From positions 99,434 through 163,433 of the forward strand of contig WTPW01000622.1 in assembly GCA_009809945.1 (NCBI GenBank): a stretch of 64,000 nt of DNA, given 5' to 3'. The translations under genes were made by a program, and so were the position numbers. Source of the stretch: Gigaspora margarita (Eukaryota > Glomeromycota > Glomeromycetes > Diversisporales > Gigasporaceae). Under the pieces are notes generated by a model. That model saw nothing but the letters and a program-made list of their open reading frames with translations, was not told the origin of the DNA and made no database searches. Positions 12,677-22,673 of this stretch are shown one piece after another. Each line of letters begins with the position of its first letter. The stretch's first letter is position 1.

Positions 12677-13435
12677 TAATTGGTAATTGGGTAATTATAT
12701 TGGGAATATAAAAGGATCGCTTTATGAAAAGAAGGGATTGTTAGCATTGTTTCCCTTAATTTTTTTGTATATAATTTTCTTACACACGCACATATATATA
12801 ATTCATCCTCCCAAAATCTAATAAATCGCTCTCCCAAATATTTAATAAAATACATTCATTTATAAATTTCTGAACCCTTAATGATTGTGGCCCAGTAGCT
12901 AAATTGTTATATGAGTTTAGAAGTCTCTCCCAAGGCCACAACACCTGGCATTGTTGTTGGTTACAGTAACTATAACTATAACTAAGATCAGGTGTAACAT
13001 GACTATCAAAACAAATTATCTATAAGAATAAACTGTGCAATTAGAGTTAGGGTTAGAGTGAGGCTTAGGTTAGAGAAGGCTATATTTTTATTAAAATTTA
13101 GCAAGAAATTTTTTGTTAGAAGCCAAAAAAAAAGGTAGTTTTATATGTGAAATTTTGATTTAGAAGCAATTTTTGGCAAAATGAACATTTGTTTTGACTT
13201 TTTAAATGTGTTTACACCTGATCTTTGAATTTGATTGGCTTGATTGGGATGCAGTTACTGAAACCATGGTTAACAATTAACCCTTTTTTAAAAAAAACAT
13301 TCTTATGAAACCACCTTTGGGGCTCTAATAAAAAAAAATTCCTTGCTAAATTTTAATATACTAATGTCCAGATAAAATCCCTAACCCTAAAGTAATTAAA
13401 ATTTATTTTTTGCTTTATAAAAGAATTTAGCTGCG
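12677..13435. other. Non-coding DNA, old repeat debris
   Basis: No gene. Inverted words AAGATCAGGTGTAACA (about 12973) and TTTACACCTGATCTT (about 13207) bracket about 250 bp and may be termini of a small DNA element. Short TTAGGG-like words near 13035 are too few to be telomeric. Confidence 0.35.
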
Positions 13436-13920
13436 ATTATTATTTTGATAATCATCTAAAATTTTTTTGAATTTTAAACAAAGATATCTCAATAACTACC
13501 TAGCTGGCATCAATGAAACTTACTTTTATTTTAATTCTATTTATGCATAGAATGAAAAAAATTTATTATCGATTTCTGATATGTAGTTATCGAGATATCA
13601 TCGCTCAAAGTTTAAAAAGAACATAATCATGGTTTTTTTTAATTAAATTTTTTGAAGTTTTAAACGAGAATATCTCAATAACTATCTGCCTAACAGTAAT
13701 AAAAATTTTTTTATTTATTCTATGAATTTATAGAATTAAAATAAAAAAGATTCATTAATTTTCAATAGGTAAATATCGTTATATCATCACTCAAAGACTT
13801 GGTCATGGTTTTGGTTTAATAATCTTCTAAAATTTTTTGAATTTTAAACGCAAATATCTTGTAGCTACCTAAGATTGACAAAATTTTTTCTATTTTAATT
13901 CTATAAATTCATATAATTAA
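13436..13920. repeat. Decayed tandem units of about 190 bp
   Basis: Three diverged units share 'ATTTTTTGAATTTTAAAC', 'ATATCTCAATAACTA' and 'CATCGCTCAAAG'. A related unit is at about 32330-32460. No coding potential. Confidence 0.5.
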
Positions 13921-14319
13921 CCCCTTTTCTATCTTTTTTGTTGACATTTCTCTGATTATTTCCGTTCATACTAGTATTTATACACGTGTGTTTAATCGCA
14001 TTGGTATTTGTTATTGCTCGTGATCCACCATATTTCCTTTTTGACTAAAGCAGATAAGATTTTTGTATAAAAATTTTATATTATCTTATCTGCTCTATTT
14101 TGAGAAGAGCTGCGTTGACATTCAGATCTATCTGCACTTGCCCTCAAAAAATTTTTGTCGTATTTGGGTTGTATTTATTATGTTTTCCTTTTTTCGTGTA
14201 GGTTCATGCATATGAAAATTTTTTCTTAAAATAGTAAAGATTCGATTAATATTTTTTTTGAAATCGATCTGCATATGTTAGCATTGGTTTTTTCTAAGCC
14301 TTGAATATCAATCAACGTA

Positions 14320-14971
14320 AGTAGTGCAAAAAGGTGGTTCTAGGACAGAATTCTGTAAATGTATCCAGAATAGGTTCCTTACCCCCTTTACAAGCTCTTC
14401 TAGATATATTTAATCATATATCGAATTCAAGCTCTAAATTATGCTTGAGCCAATTCCTGTTAACTTATTTTTCTTACACCTAAATTTGAGTTCCCAACAT
14501 TAAGGAGTACATAGTCTTTGTTAACGCTCTGGCTATGTTTTTAATCCCAAACAAGATAACAAAACAATTATGCTATCTCGCTTGCCCTTGAAATGAGCAG
14601 AGAGCACCGAGGACTGAAGTTTCTGAGTGTGCTTCTCTGCGAGCCCATTCAAGCCTAAAATGCATACTATTTTTTATGTTATCCTAAAATTAATTCAAAA
14701 AAGCAATTTAACATTATCTAGCAAAGGTTAAATTTTGGTACCCCACCTTGGTGGGGTACCAAAATTTGGGATACCGATACCAAAATTTCAGATATAGGTA
14801 CCAAAATTATGATACCCGGGTACCAAAATTTGGGATGCCAGTACCAAAAATTCGAATATGGATACCAAAATTATGATACCTGGGTACCAAAATTTCAGAT
14901 ATATTTACTAAAATTTCAGATCTTGGTATTAAAATTAGGACAAAAAAATGATATCAGGATACCGAAATTTC
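14320..14971 (+). repeat. Left terminal inverted repeat
   Basis: Mirrors 27037-27718 with scattered substitutions. The outer 400 bp is unique sequence. The inner 240 bp is a degenerate array built on GGTACCAAAATTTCAGATAT. At 14730-14767 two 18-bp arms (AAATTTTGGTACCCCACC and its complement) form a perfect hairpin at the junction of the two parts. Confidence 0.9.
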
Positions 14972-15060
14972 TATTTAAACAAAAATATTTTATAAGTATT
15001 ATATTGTACTTTGGGTATTATAATTAAAGAAAAGATTTTTATAAGTATTATATAACAAAT

Positions 15061-18000
15061 ATGGTTGAACATCCATGTACAAGATGTGGCAAAATCTTTC
15101 CCAAATTATGGAAACTTCGTCGCCATAATGAAAGGCAATATAAATGTCGACCAAAAGTAATTTCTCAAATTACAGTCTCCCAAGTCAAAGACCAAGAAGT
15201 TGACCAAGATCTAGAAGCCAGCCCAGGCCCTACAACCCAAGCCTATAAAGAAGCAATAAAAGATGGTGACGTGGAACTAAAACAATCTGATATCCAGCCA
15301 GATTTAATAAAAGAAAAATATCTTAGAGCAGATAAAAACGCCCCCAAAGGCAATATCTGATTTGAAAAAAAATCAGCTGATCCATCAAGGCCTCATAAAA
15401 ATCTTTCATTATTAAGCAAATGGGAGGCGATAGTCCCTTCTAGAAAAAACTTTGCATATTCATTTAATAAAGGTGTAAAAACTAAAAATGAATATATAGA
15501 TGCACCATATATGCCACAGCTTATAGGGTCAGCTCGAGAAAAAACAACCGAAGTCATCTTAACAGAATTACAAGAAAAAGAGCAAATCAAATCAGCATTA
15601 GTCGTATCATGCAAGTATACCAAAATGCAAAAATGTGGTAACCAATGTTTTCCTATATATAAAGAATCCTATCACAGAAGAGATATGCGAGTAATTCTTT
15701 CTAAAAATAATATAGATAATCATTTAACTCATTCCGGCCAAGAAATAGACAAAAAAATTGAGGAAATGTTAGAAGGCGGATCTAACTGGCAACTAATCCG
15801 AATCAATAAGGTATTTATTGAAGCCTATACCTATTGTCGGGCATATGGAGGATCATATATTCCTACTCCCAAAAAGCTTGCCAATACAAAATGCACTATC
15901 AATCCAGATAATAAAGGTTTAATTGATCCAGAAACTAATACATTATTTGAAAAATGTCTTCAAGGCGCATTAGGTGTATACTTTGCCTACTGGGATGGAT
16001 ATACAGAGCATCTTAAACGAATCTTCTGAGCTACAAAATACAAGCCCTATTTAGATATTGTCAAGCTCGATAGAATTTCTATGCCTACACCAATCTGCTC
16101 CCATATATTTAATAAAATTGAGGAAATGAATCCAGATATCTCTATTAATGTCTGGGAATGGAAAGAGGAATCAGCAACCCCCAAACCGGTAATAGCTAGC
16201 AAGAACTATAATAGACAACATATTATATATCTCATGGCTCTTACAGATATTACCAAATCTGAAGATGATAAGTATGGTCAAAAAAACCACTTTCTTTGGA
16301 TTAAAAATCCAGATGGATTGGTTTATAAAGATAATGCCAAAAAAGTTAAAAAACATCTTTGCAACCGATGCTTTCATAGTTTTCAGTCAGAAAAATCTTT
16401 AGCATATCACCAAGTGCACTATTTTGGTTTGGAGGAAGCAACTCAAAGAGTCACTTTACCTACCAAGAGTGTCAATGATTTTGAAAAGTTTAAAAATCAT
16501 GCCCAGATGATTAATGCTCCATGTGTAATTATAGCTGACTTCGAGGCGGACAACAAAAAATGCAATAAAGAATATGGAGGACAAATGCGAAAACTTGCCA
16601 AGCAAAAAGCTAATAGCTTTTGTTATTTAGTTCATTGGTTCGATACTGGGGACATATGGGGACCTTATCTATATCGGGGAGAAAATGCTACACAAGAATT
16701 TGTCCGAAGAATCAATAAGGAGTTGGTCGAAATCAATAAGGTCTTGGCTATTAAGCATGACCGAATTGTGACAGAAAAAGATAAGAAAAAATTTGCCGAG
16801 GCAAATACCTATTGGATTTGTAAAGATAAATTCGATGAAAAGAATAATAAGGTTTGGGACCACTATCATATTACAGGCAAGTTTCAGGGACCAGCTCACA
16901 ATACCTATAATCTTAAGCTTTCGATCAAAGCATGGAAAATGCCTATCCCAGTTATCTTTTATAATTTTCAGGGCTATGATTCTCACTTGGTCTGTGAATC
17001 TGTTGAAAAATCAGTTGATGCGCATCAGATAAAAGTCATAGCTGAAACATTTGAGCGATACAAGTCTATGAATGTAGGTCAGCTAAAATATATAGATAGC
17101 ATGCAATTCATGAATAATAGCTTGGCAAATCTTACGAAAAATTTGGGTACCAACTACCCTATTACAAGCTGGCACTTTAAAGACTATTCTCAAAATCAAA
17201 TTTCATTAGCAAGTCGTAAAGGAGTTTATCCTTATGACTATATTGATTCACAAGATAGGTTTAAAGAAACAGAGCTTCCTCCTTTTCATAAGTTTCATAG
17301 TACTCTTAAAGGTAAGATCACACAAGATGACTATCATCACGCCCAAAAAGTATGGAAAACTTTTGGTTGTAAGTCTTTAGGAGAGTATCATGATCTCTAT
17401 CTTATGATTGACGTACTTAGCCTGGCAGATATCTGGACCCAATTCCGAAAAATATGTATACAATATTATGAGCTTGATCTGAGCCACTATGTGTCTGCAC
17501 TAGCTTTAGCTTGGGATGCCATGCTTAAGATGACAGGAGTTAAGATCGATCTCTTCATAGATATATCTATGCATGATTTTATCGAAAAGGCTAAGCGTGG
17601 CGCGATAGCTATAGCTTGTAAGTACTATTTCAAAGCAAATAATCCTAAGATGGGAGAGACATTTAACCCATCTAAGCCTACAACCTGGATAAGCTATGTC
17701 GATGCAAATAATCTTTATGGCTGGGCCATGAGTCAGTATCTGCCTATCAGAAATTATCAATGGGAGGTAAGCCGTAAATATCTTGAAAATAATCCAAATG
17801 AGCAAAAAAAATATCTTGAAAAGATTCTTAATACTGAAGCAAATTCTTCATGAGGTTATTTCCTAAATATTAAGGCACACTTTCCTCTAAAGACCCATGA
17901 CTATTTGAGTGATTTACCCCCAGCCATAGAAAATATGGCTGTAAGTAAAGATATGTTGTGTCTCTATACCTCAGAGCTTGTAGATAACTTTGATGGAGGA

Positions 18001-19186
18001 CGGTTTTTAGCAACAAAAAAATTAGTTCCCCATCTTGGTCCATGAAAAGATTATGTTATCCATTACCAAGAACTCCAATATTACGTAAAATTGGGTATGA
18101 TAGTTGATGAGGTTACAGAAATCCTATTATTCGACCAAACTAACTGGCTTGCCCCTTATATAGCCTTTAATACAGAAAAAAGACAAGGCGCTAAGAATGC
18201 TTTTGAGAAAGATTTCTTTAAGCTCATGAATAACTCGGTATATGGCAAAACTATGGAAAATGTTCGCAAATACCAAGACGTCAAGCTCATGGCTATGAAT
18301 AATGAGCAAGACGAAAAGAAATTTATTAAGCAGATCCGTAAACCCTCTTTCAAATATGCTAGACAGCTGGGAAATACACTTGTAGGAGCACATATGGGAA
18401 AGGCCACTGTAACTCTCAACAAGCCTATTATTGTTGGAGCATCAGTCTTGGGCCTTAGCAAGCTTCACATGTACCGCTTTTGGTATGGATATGTAAAAGA
18501 GAGATATGTTATAATGCCCAGCTCAGATATAAGGATACAGACTCATATATGTTTCAAGTTGAGACTGAGGATATCTATAAAGACATGGCAAAGTGACCGG
18601 ACCTTTTTGATCTTAATGATTCTAAGACTATTGGGCTTTTCAAAGATGAGACTCCAGGCAATGTGATTACAGAATCTTATCATATCCGGGCCAAGTCATA
18701 CCACTATGTCTTAGCAGATAAGTCTACAAAGTCTAAGCATAAAGGAGTAAGCAAAAAGGGTATGAATGAAATGGCTACCGATACATATTTCCCATCTTTA
18801 GATGGAACTCTACTAGAGGATCCGGTAGACAACACTGAGGTCTTTGATCCAATGACCCAAGTTTATCGAGACTGTCTATTTGGTAAGGAAGTATTCCATG
18901 CCAAAAATATAGGTATCTGGTCAAAGGATCATATATTATCTTTGGTTGAATCAGAAAAGAAGGCCCTATGTCCAATAGACACTAAGCGCTAGATCTTATC
19001 AGATGGAATTACCTCTTGCCATATTTTCATTGGCGTAATAAAGCTTATAAGAATATGGTCAAGGCTGGTATACCCCATGAAGAGGCCGAAAAAAGAGCTA
19101 TAAGTGCCAAGCTCCCAGAGAAGTACCAAAACAAATGTATGTCCCACATAGCCCATTTTCTCGCAAGCTCGAAAATAGATAAATAG
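15061..19186 (+). pseudogene. Protein-primed type B DNA polymerase (PolB), broken
   Basis: Would replicate the element by protein-primed synthesis. One frame from ATG 15061 covers most of the protein. It starts with a C2HC finger (C6, C9, H22, C29) and has a C2H2-like finger near codon 433. The exonuclease site IIADFEAD follows (DFE at 16537-16545), then GYDSHL and an ExoIII-like YLMIDVLSLAD. Polymerase motif A is DANNLYGWAMSQ (Asp at 17701), motif B is KLMNNSVYGKTMEN (18220), and motif C is KDTDS (18531-18545). Breaks: TGA at 15358, 16027, 17851, 18043 and 18594; a likely 1-nt loss near 18510 just before motif C; TAG at 18990; and a shift near 19020. The C-terminal frame then ends at TAG 19184. 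A finger between ExoI and ExoII (DHYHITGKF...HNTYNL) has Tyr where the family has Cys. In-frame TGG codes Trp many times, so TGA probably marks decay rather than recoding. Confidence 0.9.
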
Positions 19187-19568
19187 TAAACCAATAAATA
19201 GCAACAAACTAAGATTATCTACTTTCTGGCTTCGAGCGAGAATCGCGAGAAGTCTGGGCATTTCTTGAGAATAGCATATAATATATTTTTTTTAAAAAAA
19301 TATTTAATTATTATTTAGAGTTGGTAGTACGTGACCCCCAGGTCACAATATCATGTGACTACTGTGCCCTGGCGACATAGTGTCCTAGCTCAGCAGTTAG
19401 AAAAAATATACTGCGCCATTTCTTCTGCACAATTAAGTCAAGCCTGGACACCGTGTCCAGACTCTACTATCAGAAAAAAACAGAATTTCATTCATGTGTA
19501 TTTTCAAACATATAATAAAGTATTTGCATATCTCGCCCATATCAGGCTTGATTTTTTAAATGTGTATA
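19187..19568. promoter_or_regulatory. Intergenic region after polB with gene-end motif and upstream block
   Basis: At 19230-19257 lies CTTCGAGCGAGAATCGCGAG, a partly palindromic motif. It recurs, same sense, just after the stop of the gene 26675-26424 (as CTTCGAGCAAGAATTGCGAG). At about 19360-19400 a block like TGCCCTGGCGACATAGTGTC is repeated at about 20790-20812 (TGCGCCCTGGTGACATGGTG). Both blocks precede plus-strand ATGs. Their roles as 3'-end and promoter signals are inferred only from position and conservation. The frame 19331-19576 crosses this block and is not credible. Confidence 0.4.
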
Positions 19569-19631
19569 ATGGCTGAGACTCTAAAAATGACTAAGGAAGA
19601 AAGAGCGAGGCGTGCTGTCAATTTCACATAA
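19569..19631 (+). CDS. Possible 20-aa micro-ORF or truncated gene start
   Basis: ATG to TAA, 20 residues, basic and Glu-rich (MAETLKMTKEERARRAVNFT). It follows the conserved block at 19360-19400, as the ORF at 20871 follows its own copy. It may be the remnant of a small gene cut short. There is no family match and support is weak. Confidence 0.2.
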   Translation: MAETLKMTKEERARRAVNFT

Positions 19632-19728
19632 ATAATCAGTTTAGTAGATCATGGTTTAACATTAATAAAATCCAAATAACAGTATAACACTTGTTCACAC
19701 AATCGTATAAAAAAAATAAAAAAATTTT

Positions 19729-19749
19729 GGGGTTCCGACCCCTTTTTTT
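19729..19749. terminator. Terminator-like hairpin between convergent ORFs
   Basis: Five-bp stem GGGGT-TCCG-ACCCC followed by seven T. A second inverted word (TTGTTGC CAGA GCAACAA) follows. It lies between the plus-strand micro-ORF and the minus-strand ORF ending at 19961. In a eukaryotic nucleus this is not a Rho-independent terminator. It may be an RNA 3'-end structure or chance. Confidence 0.3.
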
Positions 19750-19960
19750 ATTTAATAAAAATTGTTGCCAGAGCAACAATATACAAATAAAAAATATTTT
19801 TTATATTATTCAATCTCGCTCTGATCATATCTTTTCTGATCACTACAATTAGCATTACCAGCACCAAACTACATATAATTGTCTAAATCATGCTCCTTGT
19901 TGGGATCATAGTCCGGATCATCTAAATTAATACACAGAATTAAATCATTTTATTTTTCGA

Positions 19961-20197
19961 CTAAAAATACATGTAAGAAAGTAGAATTTTACTTACCATA
20001 TTGTTTCTTCTATTTCTGCATTGATGATTAGAATTAAATGTTTTTTGTCTAGGTCTTGGGTTGGGTAGCGTTGAGGTGGCAAGATAGACGGTTTTGGGAG
20101 TATTACTATTATTAGTCCTGGGGTTGGTGGTGCTATTGTTAATCTTGGGGGTGGTGGTATCATTGGTCTTGGAGGTGGTGCTATCATTAGTACTCAT
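19961..20197 (-). CDS. Low-complexity Thr/Asn/Pro-rich small ORF, possibly spliced
   Basis: From ATG 20197 the frame reads a Ser/Thr/Asn-rich stretch of 78 aa. The overlapping frame from ATG 20187 is strikingly proline-rich (PPPRPMIPPPPRLTIAPP). The two readings come from one short repetitive tract. A consensus donor (GTAAGT) follows ATATG at 19997, and a possible acceptor (TTTAG) before 19923 precedes an acidic segment (DPDYDPNKEHDLDNYM). The phases do not join cleanly into one frame, so either an indel or a wrong splice guess is involved. Function unknown. It lies within the TIR element, convergent with the preceding plus-strand genes. Confidence 0.35.
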   Translation of the reverse strand: MSTNDSTTSKTNDTTTPKINNSTTNPRTNNSNTPKTVYLATSTLPNPRPRQKTFNSNHQCRNRRNNMVSKILLSYMYF

Positions 20198-20870
20198 TTT
20201 TCGTACTTAATTATGGGCAAGTGGTTCAAGTAAAAATATATATGAGCAAAAAATAACGTATTGCTAACTTATCTTGCAGGCGGGAGCTTGCTTTTTATAC
20301 CTCTATTCGCTAGATCTAAAATCTTGCTAGTTACATGATTAGTAATTGCATTACTCTAACACTGCTAGGGACATAGACCCCCTTAGATTTGACAATTGCT
20401 ACAACCAAGTGAAAAAGTCAACGATCTCAATGATCTGGGAATTCCAAGTTCCTGCAACATATGAATTTTAATAAAACTAGTGATAAAGAATGTTATACTC
20501 ATTGCCCTTATAGCCTTTTTAAGTCTCATTCTTATCGTGGGATCGTATAAAGTAAGAAAAAGGGTCTAGACATTATTTGTATTCATAATATAGTATTCAT
20601 TAATAAAAAAATCGACCATGAGAAATTAAGGTAACACCACATAAAGTTTAATGCAGGCTATTGATTATTAAAGCTGGTCAAGTTTTTATTGCTATTTGTG
20701 GTACAAAAATTGTAATCGAATTATTTTTCTTTTTTTCGAATAAAATGAGAAAAAAGAACTCTACTCAACATGGATACTGCGCCACATACTGCGCCCTGGT
20801 GACATGGTGTCCCACCTCGGCAATTAATTTTTTTAATATATTTAATATCTATATATATAATAATAAAAAA
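20198..20870. other. Intergenic DNA between divergent small ORFs
   Basis: Contains the second copy of the CCCTGGTGACATGGTG block at about 20790-20812 and a TATA-rich run (about 20835-20870) just before ATG 20871. At 20738-20760, TTTTTTTCGAATAAAATGAG forms a weak hairpin around an AATAAA. It resembles 21240-21262 at the end of the next minus-strand ORF. Confidence 0.35.
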
Positions 20871-21116
20871 ATGGCACATAAAATATATAAGCGCCAAACA
20901 AGACTAAGTGAATATTATTCCCAGCATATAAAGTTAAAAAAGATAGTAAAATCATTAGAAGAGACTATAGACTGGATAGAGAATCATATAGAAGAGCAAA
21001 CCAGTCTTGAGTTTGGCAAAAAACTATCAGATTCAGATTCAGATTCGGACTTGCCTTTTTGTGATTTTCAAATAAGAGCCAAGAAAAAAAGAGATCAAGA
21101 AGCAAGCTTAAAATAA
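20871..21116 (+). CDS. Small charged protein of unknown function, 81 aa
   Basis: I chose ATG 20871 rather than the longer frame from 20661. It follows a TATA-rich stretch, and the coding-like part begins here. The product is basic at the N-terminus (HKIYKRQTRLSEYY), then predicted helical (KLKKIVKSLEETIDWIENHI). It ends with a Ser-Asp run (SDSDSDSD) and a basic tail (RAKKKRDQ). No family is recognised. It is probably an accessory protein of the 13.4-kb element and is uninterrupted in this copy. A GCCTTACT-TTAG-AGTAAGGC hairpin follows 25 bp downstream. Confidence 0.5.
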   Translation: MAHKIYKRQTRLSEYYSQHIKLKKIVKSLEETIDWIENHIEEQTSLEFGKKLSDSDSDSDLPFCDFQIRAKKKRDQEASLK

Positions 21117-21141
21117 TAAATACCATCTGCCTCTTCACAAA

Positions 21142-21161
21142 GCCTTACTTTAGAGTAAGGC
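21142..21161. other. Hairpin between convergent ORFs
   Basis: A perfect 8-bp stem (GCCTTACT/AGTAAGGC) with a TTAG loop sits between the plus-strand ORF ending 21116 and the minus-strand ORF ending 21229. It is a candidate 3'-end structure; function is not shown. Confidence 0.35.
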
Positions 21162-21228
21162 CTTGATTCAGCAACCAAATTTTTCCAGCCCCTTGATCTT
21201 CGATCTGCGGGGCAATAATATTTTTTTT

Positions 21229-21435
21229 CTAAATGTTCTTTTTTCGAATGAAATGAGAAAAAAGTTGCTGAAGCTCTTTTTCTTGCTCTAAATACTTAGT
21301 TAGCAACTTCTCGCTAAGATCATTAATTTTAGCCTTAGATCTAAGAGCAGAATATAGTTTTTCTTTGAGCTCAAAAAACAATATATCTGACTGAGTCGGC
21401 TTACAAAAATCGCAAGAAGGCAAAGGTATAGACAT
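21229..21435 (-). CDS. Small predicted helical protein, 68 aa
   Basis: Frame from ATG 21435. It starts MSIPLPSCDFCKPT with a CxxC pair, then is predicted helical and charged (FFELKEKLYSALRSKAK, then EKLLTKYLEQEKELQQLF). It ends in a basic tail. No family is recognised. The CxxC is too short to define a zinc site. It is uninterrupted and lies in the small-gene block of the TIR element, convergent with 20871-21116. Confidence 0.45.
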   Translation of the reverse strand: MSIPLPSCDFCKPTQSDILFFELKEKLYSALRSKAKINDLSEKLLTKYLEQEKELQQLFSHFIRKKNI

Positions 21436-21504
21436 TGGTCATGGCCTTTTTTGTATAGTAAAAAAAAATATATTTGGAATAATATATATTTCCGGTTTAT
21501 CCAG

Positions 21505-21663
21505 AACCTCCTATATATCCTATATATCCTATATATCCTATATGTCCTATTTATCCTATATGTTCTATTTATCCTATATGTCCTATTTATCCTATCCAAT
21601 ATATCCAGTATATATCCGGTATATCCGATATATCCGATATATCAAGTATATCTGGTATATTCT
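21505..21663. repeat. CCTATATAT microsatellite upstream of the HTH gene
   Basis: Tandem 9-10 bp words (CCTATATAT, CCTATTTAT, CCGATATAT) fill about 160 bp. Open frames on both strands through it encode only Ile/Leu/Tyr repeats and are artefacts. It lies directly upstream of ATG 21718 and may contribute a promoter. Confidence 0.75.
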
Positions 21664-21717
21664 ATTTAATAAATTATTTCGAAATAATATATTAGATATA
21701 AAAAAAATATTACTACC

Positions 21718-22092
21718 ATGCTTAGGCAATGCATAAGATGTGATGCTCCTTTTTTATCACTAGCTAATTATGATTTTATTATACAATGCCATAATGATAG
21801 ACCAAGGTCTAAAGTTTTGAATGAGCTAAAAGAAAAATATAGCATATCACAAAAACGTATTTATCAGATCTGGAGAGGCGAGGAAAAAAATAGAGTTGCA
21901 TGGGATCAACCAATTCCACCTCTTAACTTTGTCGAGGATAGTAGAGAAAATTCTGATCTTAATAATCTGATTCTATCTGAGCCGGCCACAACGTATATCG
22001 AGGAAGATAGAGATCTAATTGCATTTTACGAAAAAGAAGCTATTCGAGATAAAAAAAATATAGCCAAACTTAAATCTATACTAGCTAAGTAG
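21718..22092 (+). CDS. Helix-turn-helix protein, 124 aa
   Basis: Intact frame from ATG 21718. The N-terminus has a CxxC pair (RQCIRCDAPF) and a hydrophobic stretch. Residues about 37-60 (VLNELKEKYSISQKRIYQIW) look like a helix-turn-helix in which 'SISQKRIYQIW' would be the recognition helix. That suggests DNA binding, perhaps to the terminal repeats or as a regulator. The rest is acidic, with a C-terminal helix. It converges on the protease end of the gag-pro gene, about 105 bp away. Between them, TTCTTAC and GTAAGAA (near 22124-22148) can form a hairpin. The HTH call is by eye. Confidence 0.6.
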   Translation: MLRQCIRCDAPFLSLANYDFIIQCHNDRPRSKVLNELKEKYSISQKRIYQIWRGEEKNRVAWDQPIPPLNFVEDSRENSDLNNLILSEPATTYIEEDRDLIAFYEKEAIRDKKNIAKLKSILAK

Positions 22093-22196
22093 ACGATTCA
22101 GCTCATCGTAGAATGATAGAAACTTCTTACATGCGTTGGTAAGAATCTCTTTAGCACTGAGAGTATCAAATAACATTTTTTCAAGTTCATCATAAC

Positions 22197-22673
22197 TTAT
22201 ATATTTTTTTTTATTAGGATATTGGTTTCTCCCTTATTATAAACTGAAAGTGGAATAGTAATACTTTTTCCATTAGCTGATGCTGTAAACTCACCCTTTA
22301 CTATAGGTTCCCAGCCAGCCCGATGTTGCCATCTAGTGCCAAGAATAAATAATGATATAACATTGCCATTATTATCTTTTTCTGTTGGTAAAACTGAAAA
22401 CTTATCCGAAATTGTTAAGGTATTATTTTCAATACCTATAGTAACAGGTATATCAGAAAAGGTCCCAACAGATTGTTTTTCGCCTACAGCCCCTGTCAGT
22501 CTATAAACCTTTTTTCTATCTATTTTTAGCCCAAAATATTTTATAAAATGGTTTGCGATATTTTCAGAAATATGTGACCCATCTGAACCCGTATCGAGTA
22601 ATGCATGGGGTATTTCTAAATCATATACTTTACATGAAATCATAGCATAGTTATTGGGTTCTTTTATTTGCAA
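22197..22673 (-). pseudogene. Retropepsin-like aspartic protease domain
   Basis: Would cleave the Gag-like polyprotein. The active-site loop is LLDTGSDGSHIS, followed by a flap-like region (RLTGAVGEKQSVGTFSD) and FILGTRW, an LLGxDxL-like position typical of retropepsins. The frame opens at a TTG, not ATG. It continues from the upstream gag/linker frame after a shift in the A/T run near 22675-22690. I therefore treat it as the C-terminal part of one polyprotein, which is usual for retroelement gag-pro. The protease domain itself is uninterrupted and its catalytic Asp is present. It ends near 22197, close to the convergent HTH gene. Confidence 0.75.

Noticed and set aside
13030-13070. Telomeric repeat
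   Set aside because: Only one or two TTAGGG-like words; the same is true near 3800 and 39115.
16171-18461. Antisense and out-of-frame ORFs over polB
   Set aside because: They are shadows of the conserved polymerase frame.
15061-19186. Mitochondrial-type genetic code (TGA as Trp) as the reading of polB
   Set aside because: Trp is spelled TGG many times in the same frame, TAG and frameshifts are also present, and CGA decay explains TGA without recoding. I kept it only as an alternative to test.
19729-19749. Bacterial Rho-independent terminator and hence a prokaryotic origin
   Set aside because: The stem is only 5 bp and the surrounding gene structure, introns and repeats are eukaryotic.
21505-21663. 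Proteins encoded by the Ile/Leu/Tyr-repeat frames on both strands
   Set aside because: They only translate a CCTATATAT microsatellite.
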